A stretch of 64,000 nucleotides of DNA from Rhodovulum sp. ES.010 (GCF_900142935.1 NZ_FSRS01000001.1:3450501-3514500), one strand, 5' to 3'; positions 26,574 to 36,513 are shown, counted from the stretch's first letter. The notes: a model not told the origin generated them from the sequence alone. Numbers and translations: made by a program.

Positions 26574-27893
26574 ATGACCACCGTCACCCGCTTCGCCCCC
26601 TCGCCGACCGGCTACCTGCATGTCGGCAACCTGCGCACGGCGCTGTTCAACTTCCTGATCGCGCGCAAGCGCGGCGGAACCTTCATCCTGCGCCTCGACG
26701 ACACCGACCCCGAGCGCTCGAAGGAGGAATATGTCGACGCGATCAAGTACGATCTCGAATGGCTGGGCCTGACCTGGGACCGGGTCGAGCGGCAGTCCGA
26801 GCGGCTCGACCGCTATGCCGAGGCCGCCGACCGGCTGCGCGCGGCGGGCCGGTTCTACGAGTGCTTCGAGACCCCGACCGAGCTGGACCTCAAGCGCAAG
26901 AAGCAGCTCAACATGGGGCGTCCCCCGGTCTATGACCGCGCCGCGCTGTCCCTGTCCGACGCCGAGAAGGACGCGCTCCGGGCCGAGCGGTCGGGCCACT
27001 GGCGGTTCCTGCTGAACCACGACCGCATCGCGTGGGAGGACGGCATCCTGGGCGCGGTGTCCATCGACGCGGCCAGCGTGTCGGACCCGGTGCTGATCCG
27101 GGGCGACGGGCAGGTGCTCTACACGCTGGCCTCGGTGGTGGACGATACCGAGATGGGCGTGACGGACGTGGTGCGCGGCTCGGACCACGTCACCAACACC
27201 GCGACCCAGATCCAGATCATCGAGGCGCTGGGGGGCCATGTGCCGCGTTTCGCCCACCATTCGCTGCTGACCGGCCCGCAGGGCGAGGCGCTGTCGAAAC
27301 GCCTCGGCACGCTGTCCCTGCGCGACCTGCGCGCACGCGGGGTGGAGCCGCTGGCGCTCCTGTCGCTGATGGCGCGGCTCGGGTCGTCGCAGCCGGTGGA
27401 GCTGGCCGAAAGCATCGACGAGCTGGCCGAGGGCTTCGACCTTGCGCAGTTCGGCGCCGCGCCCACCAAATTCGACGAGAACGACCTGTTCCCGCTGACC
27501 GCGCGCCACCTGCACGGCCTGCCGCTGGAGGCCGTGCGCGCCGAGATCGCCGCGCTGGGCGTGCCGGACGAGATCGCCGGCCGCTTCTGGTCGGTGGTGC
27601 GCGAGAATATCGGCACCCGCGGCGAGATCGCAGAGTGGTGGGCGCTTTGCCGCGACGGGGCGACGCCGGTGGTGGACGACGAGGACCGCGCGTTCGTGGA
27701 CGAGGCGCTGGCGATGCTGGGCGAACCGCCCTACGACGCCGATACCTGGGGCGCGTGGACCGGCGCGGTCAAGGACAAGACCGGGCGCAAGGGCAAGGCG
27801 CTGTTCATGCCGCTCAGGAAAGCCGTCACCGGCCGCGCCCGCGGCCCCGAGATGGCCGACCTGATGCCGTTGTTGCAGAAGAAGCCGGGCTAG
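26574..27893 (+). CDS. gltX: Glutamyl-tRNA synthetase
   Basis: 439 residues, cytosolic class I synthetase. The HIGH-type motif is PSPTGYLHVGNLRTALFN. The KMSKS-type motif is GEALSKRLGTLS, that is ALSKR rather than KLSKR/KMSKR. Many alphaproteobacteria carry two GltX proteins, one of which charges tRNA-Gln for the amidotransferase route. The ALSKR variant and the shorter length hint that this may be the second type, but that is inference. The start ATG has GGAGAG upstream. Confidence 0.94.
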   Translation: MTTVTRFAPSPTGYLHVGNLRTALFNFLIARKRGGTFILRLDDTDPERSKEEYVDAIKYDLEWLGLTWDRVERQSERLDRYAEAADRLRAAGRFYECFETPTELDLKRKKQLNMGRPPVYDRAALSLSDAEKDALRAERSGHWRFLLNHDRIAWEDGILGAVSIDAASVSDPVLIRGDGQVLYTLASVVDDTEMGVTDVVRGSDHVTNTATQIQIIEALGGHVPRFAHHSLLTGPQGEALSKRLGTLSLRDLRARGVEPLALLSLMARLGSSQPVELAESIDELAEGFDLAQFGAAPTKFDENDLFPLTARHLHGLPLEAVRAEIAALGVPDEIAGRFWSVVRENIGTRGEIAEWWALCRDGATPVVDDEDRAFVDEALAMLGEPPYDADTWGAWTGAVKDKTGRKGKALFMPLRKAVTGRARGPEMADLMPLLQKKPG

Positions 27894-27929
27894 AGGGCAC
27901 GAGGTCCGGCCCCGGTCCGGGGCCGGTCC

Positions 27930-28718
27930 CTAGATGTTCTCGACGCGCGGCATGCCCAGCACGTGATAGCCGCCGTCCACGGTGATGATCTCGCCCGTGG
28001 TGCAGGCGCCATGGTCGGACGCCAGGTAGACCGCCGTCCCCCCGATGCAGTCCAGCGTCGCGTTCTGCCGCAGGGGCGCGTTCATCTCGGTATGGCGGAA
28101 GGTCTTGCGCCCGCCGCCGATGGCCGCGCCCGCCAGCGTCTTCATCGGGCCGGGCGAGATGGCGTTGACCCGGATCCCCTCGGGGCCGAGGTCGGAGGCC
28201 AGATAGCGCACCGTCGATTCCAGCGCCGCCTTGGCCACGCCCATCACGTTGTAGAACGGCGTCACCCGGTTCGAGCCCTGGTAGGTCATCGTCAGGATCG
28301 TGCCGCCGTTCGGCATCAGCGGCTGGGCGCGCCGCGCCACGTCGATCAGCGAGTAGCAGGAGATCGCCAGCGAATTCTTGAAGTTCTCGCGCGTGGTGTT
28401 GATGAACCGGCCCGTCAGCTCGTTCTTGTCGGAATAGGCGATGGCGTGCACCACGAAGTCGAGCGTGCCCCATTCGTTCTCAAGCCGGTCGAAGGCCCGC
28501 TCCAGCGAGGCGTCGTCGGTCACATCCACATCGACCAGCAAGGACGACCCGACGCTTTCGGCCAGGGGCGCCACCCGCTTGCCGAAATTCTCGCCCTGGT
28601 AGGAAAACGCCAGTTCCGCCCCTTCCTCGGCCAGCGCCTTGGCAATGCCCCAGGCGATCGATCGGTCATTGGCGACACCCATGACGAGGCCGCGCTTTCC
28701 CTTCATCAGTTCCGGCAT
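27930..28718 (-). CDS. fabI: Enoyl-[acyl-carrier-protein] reductase (NADH)
   Basis: 262 residues. Last reduction of the fatty-acid elongation cycle. SDR-like with the FabI pattern: GVANDRSIAWGIAKAL for NADH binding, and the catalytic pair in FYNVMGVAKAALE (Tyr-x6-Lys). It sits five bases after fabB in the operon fabA-fabB-fabI, so it is probably co-transcribed with the unsaturated-fatty-acid genes. FabI is the usual triclosan target. Confidence 0.96.
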   Translation of the reverse strand: MPELMKGKRGLVMGVANDRSIAWGIAKALAEEGAELAFSYQGENFGKRVAPLAESVGSSLLVDVDVTDDASLERAFDRLENEWGTLDFVVHAIAYSDKNELTGRFINTTRENFKNSLAISCYSLIDVARRAQPLMPNGGTILTMTYQGSNRVTPFYNVMGVAKAALESTVRYLASDLGPEGIRVNAISPGPMKTLAGAAIGGGRKTFRHTEMNAPLRQNATLDCIGGTAVYLASDHGACTTGEIITVDGGYHVLGMPRVENI

Positions 28719-28723
28719 CGGCC

Positions 28724-29953
28724 CTACCCCTGATACTTGCTCATCACCAGGGTGGCGTTGGTACCGCCGAACCCGAAGCTGTTGGACAGCACGCTGTCGA
28801 TTTCCAGGCCCTCGCGCAGCTCGGTCACGATCTCGCCCTCGCGAATCTCGGGGTCGAGCTCGGTGATGTTGGCCGAGGCCGCGATGAAGCCCTTTTCCAT
28901 CATGATCAGCGAATAGATCGCCTCGTGCACGCCGGTCGCGCCCAGGCTGTGGCCGGTCAGCGACTTGGTCGAGGCGATGGGCGGCATCGCGTCCTCGCCG
29001 AAGACATCGCGCACCGCCTTCACCTCCACCACGTCGCCTGCCACCGTCGAGGTGCCATGGGCGTTGATGTAGTCGATCCTGCGGCCCTCGGGCAGGGTGT
29101 CCACCGCCAGCCGCATCGAGCGTTCGCCGCCCTCGCCCGAGGGCGCGACCATGTCGTAGCCGTCCGAGGTCGCGCCATAGCCCGTGACCTCCGCGTAAAT
29201 CTTGGCCCCGCGCGCCTTGGCGTGCTCCAGCTCCTCCAGCACGACCGTGCCGCCGCCGCCGGCGATCACGAAGCCGTCGCGCGTGGCGTCGAACGGGCGC
29301 GAGGCGGTCTCGGGCGTGTCGTTGTATTTCGACGACATCGCGTTCATCGCGTCGAACAGGCACGACAGCGTCCAGTCCACCTCTTCGCCGCCGCCGGCGA
29401 AGATGATGTCCTGCTTGCCCATCTGGATCAGTTCGGCGGCGTTGCCGATGCAATGCGCCGAGGTCGAGCAGGCCGAGGTGATCGAGTAGTTCACCCCCTT
29501 GATCCTGAACGGCGTCGCCAGGCAGGCCGAGTTCGTCGAGGACATGCAGCGCGTCACCATGAACGGGCCCATCCGTTTCGGGCTGCCCTTTTCCTTGACG
29601 ATCTGGTGCGCGGTGAAGAAGTTCGAGGTCGACGGCCCGCCCGAACCCATGATCAGCCCGGTGCGGGGGTTCGAGACGTCCGCCTCTTCCAGCCCCGAGT
29701 CGGCGATGGCCTGGTCCATCGCGATGTAGTTGTAGGCCGCCCCCGATCCCATGAAGCGCAACTGGCGCTTGTCGATCAGCGCCTCCAGGTCGATCTGCGG
29801 AATGCCCGCGACCTGGCTGCGGAACCCGTTCTCGGCATAGTTCTCCTCGAAACGGATGCCGGACCGGCCGGCGCGCAGGGACGCTTCGACTTCGGCGACG
29901 GTGTTTCCGATGGGCGAGACGATGCCCAGCCCCGTGATGACGACCCGGCGCAT
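28724..29953 (-). CDS. fabB: 3-oxoacyl-[acyl-carrier-protein] synthase I
   Basis: 409 residues. Condensing enzyme needed to elongate unsaturated chains made by FabA. Catalytic triad visible: Cys in [13 protein letters not shown], His in [12 protein letters not shown] and His in [12 protein letters not shown]. Typical N-terminus [15 protein letters not shown] and glycine-rich end [12 protein letters not shown]. It lies 22 bases downstream of fabA. Confidence 0.97.
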   Translation of the reverse strand: MRRVVITGLGIVSPIGNTVAEVEASLRAGRSGIRFEENYAENGFRSQVAGIPQIDLEALIDKRQLRFMGSGAAYNYIAMDQAIADSGLEEADVSNPRTGLIMGSGGPSTSNFFTAHQIVKEKGSPKRMGPFMVTRCMSSTNSACLATPFRIKGVNYSITSACSTSAHCIGNAAELIQMGKQDIIFAGGGEEVDWTLSCLFDAMNAMSSKYNDTPETASRPFDATRDGFVIAGGGGTVVLEELEHAKARGAKIYAEVTGYGATSDGYDMVAPSGEGGERSMRLAVDTLPEGRRIDYINAHGTSTVAGDVVEVKAVRDVFGEDAMPPIASTKSLTGHSLGATGVHEAIYSLIMMEKGFIAASANITELDPEIREGEIVTELREGLEIDSVLSNSFGFGGTNATLVMSKYQG

Positions 29954-29975
29954 GGCGTTCTCCTTTCCCTCTGAC

Positions 29976-30485
29976 TCAGCTTTCCGACAGGGCGACCTTC
30001 ATGTCGCGCACCTGGTAGATGGTTTCGCCGTCGGCCTCGACCCGGCCATCGGCCACCCCCATGGTCAGGCGGCGCGTCTGCACGGCCTTGGTGAAATCCA
30101 CGTAATAGGTCAGCATCTTGCGATCCGGCCGCACCATGCCCGTCAGCTTCACCTCGCCCACGCCCAGGGCATAGCCGCGCCCCGGCCAGCCGCGCCAGCC
30201 CAGGTTGAAGCCGCTCAGTTGCCACAGCCCGTCGAGGCCGAGACAGCCCGGCATGATCGGGTTGCCGGGAAAGTGGCACTGGAAGAACCACAGGTCCGGG
30301 TGGATGTCGAACTCGGCCACGACATGGCCCTTGCCATGCGGCCCGCCATCGCCCGAGATGTCGGTGATGCGGTCCACCATCAGCATCGGCGGCTCGGGCA
30401 GCTGCGCGTTGCCGGGGCCGAACAGCTCGCCCCGCGCGCATTGCAGAAGCGCTTCCTTGTCGAAGCTGGTGGGATAGTCGGTCAT
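29976..30485 (-). CDS. fabA: 3-hydroxydecanoyl-ACP dehydratase/isomerase
   Basis: 169 residues. It introduces the double bond in anaerobic-type unsaturated fatty acid synthesis. Hot-dog fold with active-site His ([13 protein letters not shown]) and Asp ([11 protein letters not shown]). First gene of fabA-fabB-fabI; the promoter must lie in the 158 bases shared with irr. Cyclopropane fatty-acid synthase (cfa, 62304) would act on lipids carrying the products of this pathway. Confidence 0.97.
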   Translation of the reverse strand: MTDYPTSFDKEALLQCARGELFGPGNAQLPEPPMLMVDRITDISGDGGPHGKGHVVAEFDIHPDLWFFQCHFPGNPIMPGCLGLDGLWQLSGFNLGWRGWPGRGYALGVGEVKLTGMVRPDRKMLTYYVDFTKAVQTRRLTMGVADGRVEADGETIYQVRDMKVALSES

Positions 30486-30643
30486 GCGGGCTCTGCCCCC
30501 TGGATACGGCGGTTTTCGCGTCACGCCCCCTGTAGCACCGGCCCTCGGAGAGTGGCAATAGCGCCAGCATGCCGCGCCAAACGGCCGCTGGCAGTTCGGA
30601 ATCATTTGAATTCTCAACGCGCGGGGCGCATATAAGGGGCGTT

Positions 30644-31084
30644 ATGGTACATCTGAACGAGCATCCCACGCACCCCGACGCGATCCAACGCAGCAGCCAC
30701 TGGTTGTCCAGGGCCGGTCTGCGTCCCACGCGCCAACGTGTCAGCCTCGCCGCCCTGTTGATCGGCGACGGGCAGAACCGGCACGTCACGGCCGAGAGCC
30801 TTTACGCCGCGTCCTGCGGGACCGGCGAGAAAGTGTCGCTCGCGACCGTCTACAACACGCTCCGGGCCTTCTGCGAGGCGGGCCTGATGCAGGAAGTCGT
30901 GGTCGACGGCACGAAAAGCTATTTCGACACCCGCGTCGACGACCACCCGCATTTCTTCTGGGAGGACGAAGGCCGCCTGACCGACGCCCCCTCCGGAGAA
31001 ATGGAGATCGCCCGCCTGCCCGAACCGCCCGCGGGGTCCGAGATTTCCAAGGTCGACGTGGTCATCCGGCTTCGCCGGGTCTGA
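30644..31084 (+). CDS. irr: Iron response regulator, Fur family
   Basis: 146 residues from ATG 30644. The winged-helix part reads LRPTRQRVSLAALL and EKVSLATVYNTLRAFCEAGL, and the dimerisation part has DDHPHFFWEDEG, where Irr proteins carry the metal/haem-binding HxH. Divergent from fabA, an arrangement seen in many Rhodobacterales. There is no N-terminal haem regulatory Cys-Pro motif like that of Bradyrhizobium Irr, so haem-triggered decay may differ. Irr normally controls iron and haem genes under iron limitation. Confidence 0.9.
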   Translation: MVHLNEHPTHPDAIQRSSHWLSRAGLRPTRQRVSLAALLIGDGQNRHVTAESLYAASCGTGEKVSLATVYNTLRAFCEAGLMQEVVVDGTKSYFDTRVDDHPHFFWEDEGRLTDAPSGEMEIARLPEPPAGSEISKVDVVIRLRRV

Positions 31085-31091
31085 CGGCCCG

Positions 31092-31691
31092 TCACCGGGG
31101 GCGGAACGCCGCGATCGCCACGACCGCGATGACCGCCCCCGCCGCGTTGAACACCAGGTCCAGCGCCGTGTTGTAATACCCCCCGACATTCGTGTCGGGA
31201 AAGGCCAGCACGGCGATGAATTCCACGATCTCGTTCAGCGCCCCCAGCCCCATCGCCCCGAAGGCCGGGTAGGCCAGCGCCGTCCAGCTGCCCCGCGTCG
31301 CCGGGTAGTGGCGGGTCATCAGGTGCCAGAGCAGCCAGGCCGTCACCCCGAACCCGTAGGCATGCACGACCTGGTCGTATTTCAGGACGGTCATCTCGCC
31401 GGTGCCGACCAGCGGCCAGATCACCCAGTTGTAGAGCACGCTTTCGCCCACCGGCACGCCGCCGCCGGCCATGTGCGCCAGCCCCCACAGGCTCAGCGCC
31501 CACAGCAGCGCCGGCGGCAACTCCGCCCGCCGGAGGCCGAGCCCGATCAGCCCGATCACCGCCAGCATGGTCAGCACGTACCAGATGAACTCGACGTTGC
31601 CCTGGGCGAAGAACCACGCCGCGAAGCCCGCGATATAGGCCAGCGTGAAGCCGAGCACCGCCCATTCGGCGGGTTTGACGTTCAGAACCAT
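31092..31691 (-). CDS. Multi-pass membrane protein, DUF2238-like
   Basis: 199 residues with five to six hydrophobic helices (WAVLGFTLAYIAGFAAWFF; MLAVIGLIGLGL; and others). VLKYDQVVHAYGFGVTAWLLWHL and GALNEIVEFIAV resemble the DUF2238/YjdF family, of unknown function. The start overlaps the end of the upstream gene (31682) by ten bases, so they form one unit. Convergent with irr, seven bases apart. Confidence 0.72.
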   Translation of the reverse strand: MVLNVKPAEWAVLGFTLAYIAGFAAWFFAQGNVEFIWYVLTMLAVIGLIGLGLRRAELPPALLWALSLWGLAHMAGGGVPVGESVLYNWVIWPLVGTGEMTVLKYDQVVHAYGFGVTAWLLWHLMTRHYPATRGSWTALAYPAFGAMGLGALNEIVEFIAVLAFPDTNVGGYYNTALDLVFNAAGAVIAVVAIAAFRPR

Positions 31692-32557
31692 TGGCCGGGC
31701 TCCATCAGGCCGAGATCGAGAAGCTGCCGCGAGGACCATTCGAACGGCACCGAGCCGCGCCACTTGAAATCGGCGATGTCGAAGGTCGAGCCGGCATTGG
31801 TCTTGAGCGCCTTGGCCGCCCGGAACGAACAGATCGCCGCCGTCAGGTTGTGATGCCAGGGGCAGGCATAGGTGTTCATCTCCTCGTCGTCGAAGACATG
31901 CCCCTCCAGCATCCTCAGCCCCCGTTTCGCGCGGAACAGCGCGATCCGGTCGATCCGGCGGCGGTCCCTGGGCACATGCTCCTCGAACCGCCACCGAAGC
32001 CCGCCGTGGAAATCCAGCTGCCGCTCCCGGGGATGCCCGGTCGCCGGGTCGGGCCGGGCGAGCGCGTAATAGCCGGTCCGGTCGATCATCGCCGTCTCGC
32101 GCGAGACCGCGTCGGGGAACCGGCCGAGATCGGCGGCGTAGAGGTCGACGACATAGGCCAGCATCGCCTCGCGGCGTTCCTCGGCGTGGAAGGCCAGCAT
32201 CTCGCCCACGCTGCGCGTCTCGCAGAACGGGTAGAACAGGTATTCGGCGTTGTAGCAGGTATAGAGCCAGACCCCCGGCGCCGCCCCGATCACCGCGTTC
32301 ACCGCCGCCGTCACCGCGCCCTCGGCGCGGGTGTCCCAGTCCACCCGGTGCACCAGTTCGGCGGCTTCCCCGGCCAGCGCCAGCGCCTCGGGCGCGAACA
32401 GCACGATCGCCCGGAAGCCCAGCCCGGCATGGTGGCGGATCGTGCTCTCGACCTCCACCTCGTCCTCGGCGAAGATCAGCGCCACGGGACCGGCCGCCAG
32501 CGCCCCGCGCCCGCGTTTCACGAAATCGGCGAGGCCCTCGTAGCGCTCGGCCGCCAT
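31682..32557 (-). CDS. Uncharacterised protein, possibly glycosyltransferase-like
   Basis: 291 residues from ATG 32557. Not firmly recognised. AEDEVEVESTIRHHAGLGFRAI and the end KWRGSVPFEWSSRQLLDLGL have the look of small GT2/GT92-like proteins common in this order, but no clear DxD is seen. Notable: TYACPWHHNLTAAICSF. No signal peptide or membrane helix. Translationally coupled to the membrane protein that follows. Confidence 0.6.
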   Translation of the reverse strand: MAAERYEGLADFVKRGRGALAAGPVALIFAEDEVEVESTIRHHAGLGFRAIVLFAPEALALAGEAAELVHRVDWDTRAEGAVTAAVNAVIGAAPGVWLYTCYNAEYLFYPFCETRSVGEMLAFHAEERREAMLAYVVDLYAADLGRFPDAVSRETAMIDRTGYYALARPDPATGHPRERQLDFHGGLRWRFEEHVPRDRRRIDRIALFRAKRGLRMLEGHVFDDEEMNTYACPWHHNLTAAICSFRAAKALKTNAGSTFDIADFKWRGSVPFEWSSRQLLDLGLMEPGQWF

Positions 32558-32579
32558 GCCCTTGTTCCTTCTGCGCCCC

Positions 32580-32612
32580 GTCCGAACCGTCCGAACCGTC
32601 CGAACCGTCCGA
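32580..32612. repeat. 9-bp tandem repeat, about 3.7 units
   Basis: GTCCGAACC repeated exactly three times plus a partial GTCCGAC. It lies just upstream of the minus-strand gene starting at 32557, in the divergent space shared with miaB. Confidence 0.85.
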
Positions 32613-32692
32613 CAATCGCCGCGCGGATGCAAGCGTTGCGGGCGGGCCCGCCTTTCGTGTAGGAGAGCGGGTCAGGATCCGGGAAACGCGCC

Positions 32693-34015
32693 ATGACCAC
32701 GCCGAAAAAGCTCTACGTCAAAACCTATGGCTGTCAGATGAACGTCTATGACAGCGAACGCATGGCCGAGGCGCTGGGCGCGTCGGGCTACGTCACGACC
32801 GACACGCCCGAAGCCGCCGACATGATCCTGCTCAACACCTGCCACATCCGCGAGAAGGCCGCCGAAAAGGTCTATTCCGAACTCGGCCGGCTCAAGGGGC
32901 TGAAATCCGCGAACCCCGATCTGAAGATCGGCGTGGCGGGCTGCGTCGCCCAGGCCGAGGGCGCGGAAATCCTGCGCCGCCAGCCGCTGGTCGACCTGGT
33001 GGTCGGCCCGCAAAGCTACCACCGCCTGCCCGAGATGGAGGCGAAGGCGCGGTCGGGCGAAAAGGCGCTGGATACCGATTTCCCCGAAGAGGACAAGTTC
33101 GACCGGCTGGGCGGGCGGCGGAAAGCGCCCCGCGGCCCGACCGCGTTCCTGACGGTGCAGGAGGGCTGCGACAAGTTCTGCGCCTTCTGCGTCGTGCCCT
33201 ATACCCGCGGCGCCGAGGTCTCGCGCCCCGCGTCCCGCATCCTCGACGAGGCGCGCGATCTGGTGGACCGCGGCGTGCGCGAGATCACGCTCCTGGGCCA
33301 GAACGTCAACGCCTATCACGGGGACGGGCCGGACGGCACCTGGGGCCTTGCCCGGCTGATCCGGGAACTGGCGAAGATCGACGGGCTGGACCGGCTGCGC
33401 TACACCACCTCGCACCCCAACGACATGGAGGACGACCTGATCGCCGCCCATGGCGATTGCCCGGAGCTGATGCCCTACCTGCACCTGCCGGTGCAGTCGG
33501 GCAGCGACCGCATCCTCAAGGCGATGAACCGCAAGCACACGGCGGATCAGTATCTGCGCCTGATCGAACGCATCCGCGCCGCGCGCCCCGACATCCTGTT
33601 GTCCGGCGATTTCATCGTCGGCTTTCCGGGCGAGACCGCGGAGGATTTCGAGGCCACGATGGCGCTGGTCCGCGCGGTCGGTTACGGGCAGTGCTATTCC
33701 TTCAAGTATTCGCCCCGCCCCGGCACCCCCGCGGCCGAGCGCGACCAGCTTGCCGAGGACGTGAAATCCGACCGCCTCGCCCGCCTGCAGGCGCTGCTCA
33801 ACGCCCAGCAGGAGGCCGCCCAGCAGGCGATGGTCGGCCGCAGCGTCGGCGTGCTGTTCGAAAAGCCGGGCCGGATGCCGGGCCAGCTCGTGGGCAAGTC
33901 CGACCACCTGCAGGCGGTCCATGTCGAGGCGCCCGAGGAGTGGCTCGGCCGCATCGCGCGCGTCGAGATCACGGCGGCCGCGCCCAACTCGCTCGCCGGC
34001 CGGCTGGCGGGCTGA
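32693..34015 (+). CDS. miaB: tRNA-2-methylthio-N6-dimethylallyladenosine synthase
   Basis: 440 residues, radical-SAM methylthiotransferase acting on A37 of tRNAs. The N-terminal domain has three cluster cysteines ([25 protein letters not shown]). The radical SAM motif is [18 protein letters not shown] (C-x3-C-x2-C), and a C-terminal TRAM domain contains [15 protein letters not shown]. First gene of the miaB-phoH pair, 365 bases before phoH. Confidence 0.96.
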   Translation: MTTPKKLYVKTYGCQMNVYDSERMAEALGASGYVTTDTPEAADMILLNTCHIREKAAEKVYSELGRLKGLKSANPDLKIGVAGCVAQAEGAEILRRQPLVDLVVGPQSYHRLPEMEAKARSGEKALDTDFPEEDKFDRLGGRRKAPRGPTAFLTVQEGCDKFCAFCVVPYTRGAEVSRPASRILDEARDLVDRGVREITLLGQNVNAYHGDGPDGTWGLARLIRELAKIDGLDRLRYTTSHPNDMEDDLIAAHGDCPELMPYLHLPVQSGSDRILKAMNRKHTADQYLRLIERIRAARPDILLSGDFIVGFPGETAEDFEATMALVRAVGYGQCYSFKYSPRPGTPAAERDQLAEDVKSDRLARLQALLNAQQEAAQQAMVGRSVGVLFEKPGRMPGQLVGKSDHLQAVHVEAPEEWLGRIARVEITAAAPNSLAGRLAG

Positions 34016-34380
34016 GGGGCAGGGCGGGGGCCCCGCGCCCGCGGCGTCACCCCGATCGACCGGGCCGCGGCGCCGGTGCCCGGACCTGCGATGCGGACGG
34101 GGAGGGGGCGCGCGCCGGGGATCGGCGGCGCCCGTCTGCCCGACGAAAGTCCGATGAAAGTCCGATGGAATTCCGATGCAATTCCGATTGCACACAAGAC
34201 GGGCAAACGACCCGCCCACGGCGCCCGCGCCGGGCCCCGCCGACGGCCTGGATGCCGGGCAGGGCGCGGGCCGGACGGCGGTTTTTGTATCACCTGCGTG
34301 AAACATCGCAGCTATTGCTTGCGTTGTAACAGGGTGGTTGGCACCATATCTGTGCGAGGCTTTTACTGACGGAGTCGTTT
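34016..34380. other. miaB-phoH intergenic region
   Basis: No gene seen. It holds four imperfect 11-base tandem repeats (34145-34188). Its last ~90 bases are less GC-rich and probably contain the phoH promoter, though no convincing -35/-10 pair was found. Confidence 0.6.
34145..34188. repeat. Four 11-bp tandem repeats
   Basis: Units GAAAGTCCGAT, GAAAGTCCGAT, GGAATTCCGAT and GCAATTCCGAT, all ending TCCGAT. Too short and spacer-free for a CRISPR. Could be a protein-binding array or slippage-prone filler. Confidence 0.8.
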
Positions 34381-35397
34381 TTGGGCATCAGCGCTCTGAC
34401 CCCCCCGACGGACTCGGACGGCGTGCACGAGACGCTTCTCGAGTTCCCCGACAACCGCCTTCTGATCGACCTCTGCGGCGAATTCGACCGCAACCTCGCC
34501 CAGATCGAGCACAAGCTCGGCGTGCATATTCTGAGGCGTGGCAACCAGTTGGCCGTCGTCGGCGAGGGCGGGCCGCGGGGGCATGCGGCGACCGTGCTCC
34601 AGCAGCTTTACGCCCGGCTCGAAGCGGGCAAGGAGCTGGATGCCGGCGACGTGGACGGGGCGATCCGGCTGGGCGATTCCGGCGACGGGACCGGCTCGCA
34701 TCCCGGCGACCAGCTGGAGATGTTCCAGGGCGGGCGGGTCGAGATCCACACCCGCAAGAAGCTGATCGAGCCGCGCACCGAGGCACAAAAGGCTTACGTC
34801 CGAGCGCTTTACGAAAACGAGCTCGCCTTCGGCATCGGCCCGGCGGGCACCGGCAAGACCTATCTCGCGGTCGCCGTCGCGGTGAACATGTTCATCGGCG
34901 GCCATGTCGACCGGATCGTCCTCAGCCGTCCCGCGGTCGAGGCGGGGGAGCGCCTCGGCTTCCTGCCCGGCGACATGAAGGACAAGGTCGATCCCTACAT
35001 GCAGCCGCTCTACGATGCGCTGAACGATTTCCTGCCCGGCAAGCAGGTCACCAAGCTGATCGAGGAAAAGCGCATCGAGATCGCGCCCCTGGCCTTCATG
35101 CGCGGGCGGACGCTGGCGAACGCCTTCGTGGTGCTGGACGAGGCGCAGAACGCGACCACGATGCAGATGAAGATGTTCCTCACCCGGCTGGGCGAAGGCT
35201 CGCGCATGGTGGTGACGGGGGACCGCAGCCAGGTGGACCTGCCGCGCGGCGTGGCCAGCGGCCTGAGCGATGCGGAGCGGCTGCTGTCGGGGATCGAGAA
35301 CATCTCGTTCAACTACTTCACTTCGCGGGACGTGGTGCGCCACCCGCTGGTGGCGAAGATCATCGAAGCCTACGACGCCGACGAGGCCGGCGGCTAG
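34381..35397 (+). CDS. phoH: PhoH-family ATPase
   Basis: 338 residues from TTG 34381, with GGAG nine bases upstream. An N-terminal KH-like part is followed by a P-loop ATPase domain: GIGPAGTGKTYLAVAVA (Walker A) and AFVVLDEAQNATTMQ (Walker B). RNA-linked ATPase usually encoded beside the rRNA-processing endonuclease gene ybeY. Here ybeY is 6 kb away on the other strand. Confidence 0.93.
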   Translation: MGISALTPPTDSDGVHETLLEFPDNRLLIDLCGEFDRNLAQIEHKLGVHILRRGNQLAVVGEGGPRGHAATVLQQLYARLEAGKELDAGDVDGAIRLGDSGDGTGSHPGDQLEMFQGGRVEIHTRKKLIEPRTEAQKAYVRALYENELAFGIGPAGTGKTYLAVAVAVNMFIGGHVDRIVLSRPAVEAGERLGFLPGDMKDKVDPYMQPLYDALNDFLPGKQVTKLIEEKRIEIAPLAFMRGRTLANAFVVLDEAQNATTMQMKMFLTRLGEGSRMVVTGDRSQVDLPRGVASGLSDAERLLSGIENISFNYFTSRDVVRHPLVAKIIEAYDADEAGG

Positions 35398-35454
35398 CGC
35401 CGGCAGCCGTCCGGGGCGCGCAAGGCGGGCTCCGGCCGGCAGGCGGCCGGTCTG

Positions 35455-36513
35455 TCACGCCTCGCCAAGCCAGCCCCGCGGATTCGTCTCGGCGATCTGG
35501 CGGAAATGCGCCTCGCCCAAGGCGTCGCGCAGCCCGATCGACACCGCCTTTTCGGACAGTTTCTCCTGGCGGGTCATGTAGAAGTCCGAGCCGAAGAGAA
35601 TCCGGGTGCGCAACACCGGGTCCTCCATGAACAGCCGCAGGAGTGGCAGGTAGGCGGCGAACTTGAAGATCGTGTAGGAGATGTCGGTGTAGAGGTTGGG
35701 GTAGTCTCCGCTTCGGATCATGTCGACGATCAGCGAGAGCCAGTTCGTGGTGCGGGCCTCGGGGTCCTCGGGGTCGAAGCCGTCGGTCAGGTAGGCTTTC
35801 CAGTCCTGGTCGCCGCCGAAATGCGCGAGGCACAGCTTCAACCCGGGAAAGGCTTCCATCACGGGGATGTAGGCGCGCGGGTCGGTCACGCGGTCGGCCC
35901 GTGCCTGGGACCAGCGCTTGTGGCGCACGCCACCCCTGGAGCAGTGCGTCATCACCGGCAGGCCCCGCTCGGTGCAGAGCGGATAGACCTCGCGCATCAG
36001 CACGTCGTCCGTCGGTGCATAGCCGAGCTTGGTATAGAGTTTCACGCCGCGGAAGCCGTAGTCGTCGATGCAGCGCCGCAGCTCGTCCACCGCGCCGCCG
36101 CGGCCGGGGAAGATCGTTGCGAAAGGGATCACGCGGTGGCCGTAATCGGGGTCCTGCGTCAGCTCGAAGAGTTCGCGGTGCTGGGCATGGATGTCGGCGT
36201 CCACCGGGCCGTGGCCGCTCTGCGCCATGTCCATCGGCAGCACGACGAAGCGGGTGCTGCGCGGATAGTAGCGCAGCACTTCGAGGAAGACGTCACGCTG
36301 GGTCAGCCGGCGGCCGGTCCGGTGGAAGTTCTCCAGCCGGACCACGCTGTCGTAAAGACCTTGCCAAGGTTGAAGCCGCGCGGCCCGGCGCAGCGCCGTC
36401 AGCAGCACCGGCATCGCCCGGAACAGCGCGACGACGCCGACCGGGTAGTAGCGCGGCGCATGCGCGGTGGTGAAGGTGTGGATGTGGCAGTTGGTGATCT
36501 CGATCCCGGCCAT
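35455..36513 (-). CDS. Amidohydrolase-family metal-dependent hydrolase
   Basis: 352 residues from ATG 36513. TIM-barrel amidohydrolase_2 type: N-terminal metal pair NCHIHTF, then GFRGVKLYTKLGYAP, LPVMTHCSRGG (His), LCLAHFGGDQDW (His) and GSDFYMTRQEKLSE (Asp). The closest named relatives are decarboxylases and lactonases of the ACMSD group, but no substrate is assignable. It lies exactly between phoH and trmB, where the ancestral cluster appears to be rearranged. Confidence 0.82.
   Translation of the reverse strand: MAGIEITNCHIHTFTTAHAPRYYPVGVVALFRAMPVLLTALRRAARLQPWQGLYDSVVRLENFHRTGRRLTQRDVFLEVLRYYPRSTRFVVLPMDMAQSGHGPVDADIHAQHRELFELTQDPDYGHRVIPFATIFPGRGGAVDELRRCIDDYGFRGVKLYTKLGYAPTDDVLMREVYPLCTERGLPVMTHCSRGGVRHKRWSQARADRVTDPRAYIPVMEAFPGLKLCLAHFGGDQDWKAYLTDGFDPEDPEARTTNWLSLIVDMIRSGDYPNLYTDISYTIFKFAAYLPLLRLFMEDPVLRTRILFGSDFYMTRQEKLSEKAVSIGLRDALGEAHFRQIAETNPRGWLGEA

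Noticed and set aside
30570..30643. Irr (ICE-box-like) operator between fabA and irr
   Set aside because: GAATCATTTGAATTC is only a loose dyad and does not match the known motif well enough to annotate.
34145..34188. Possible CRISPR-like array
   Set aside because: Units are 11 bases, contiguous and degenerate, with no spacers and no cas genes nearby.
34076..34369. Plus-strand 97-codon frame before phoH
   Set aside because: Arg/Gly-rich translation crossing the tandem repeats and ending inside the likely phoH promoter; no family features.
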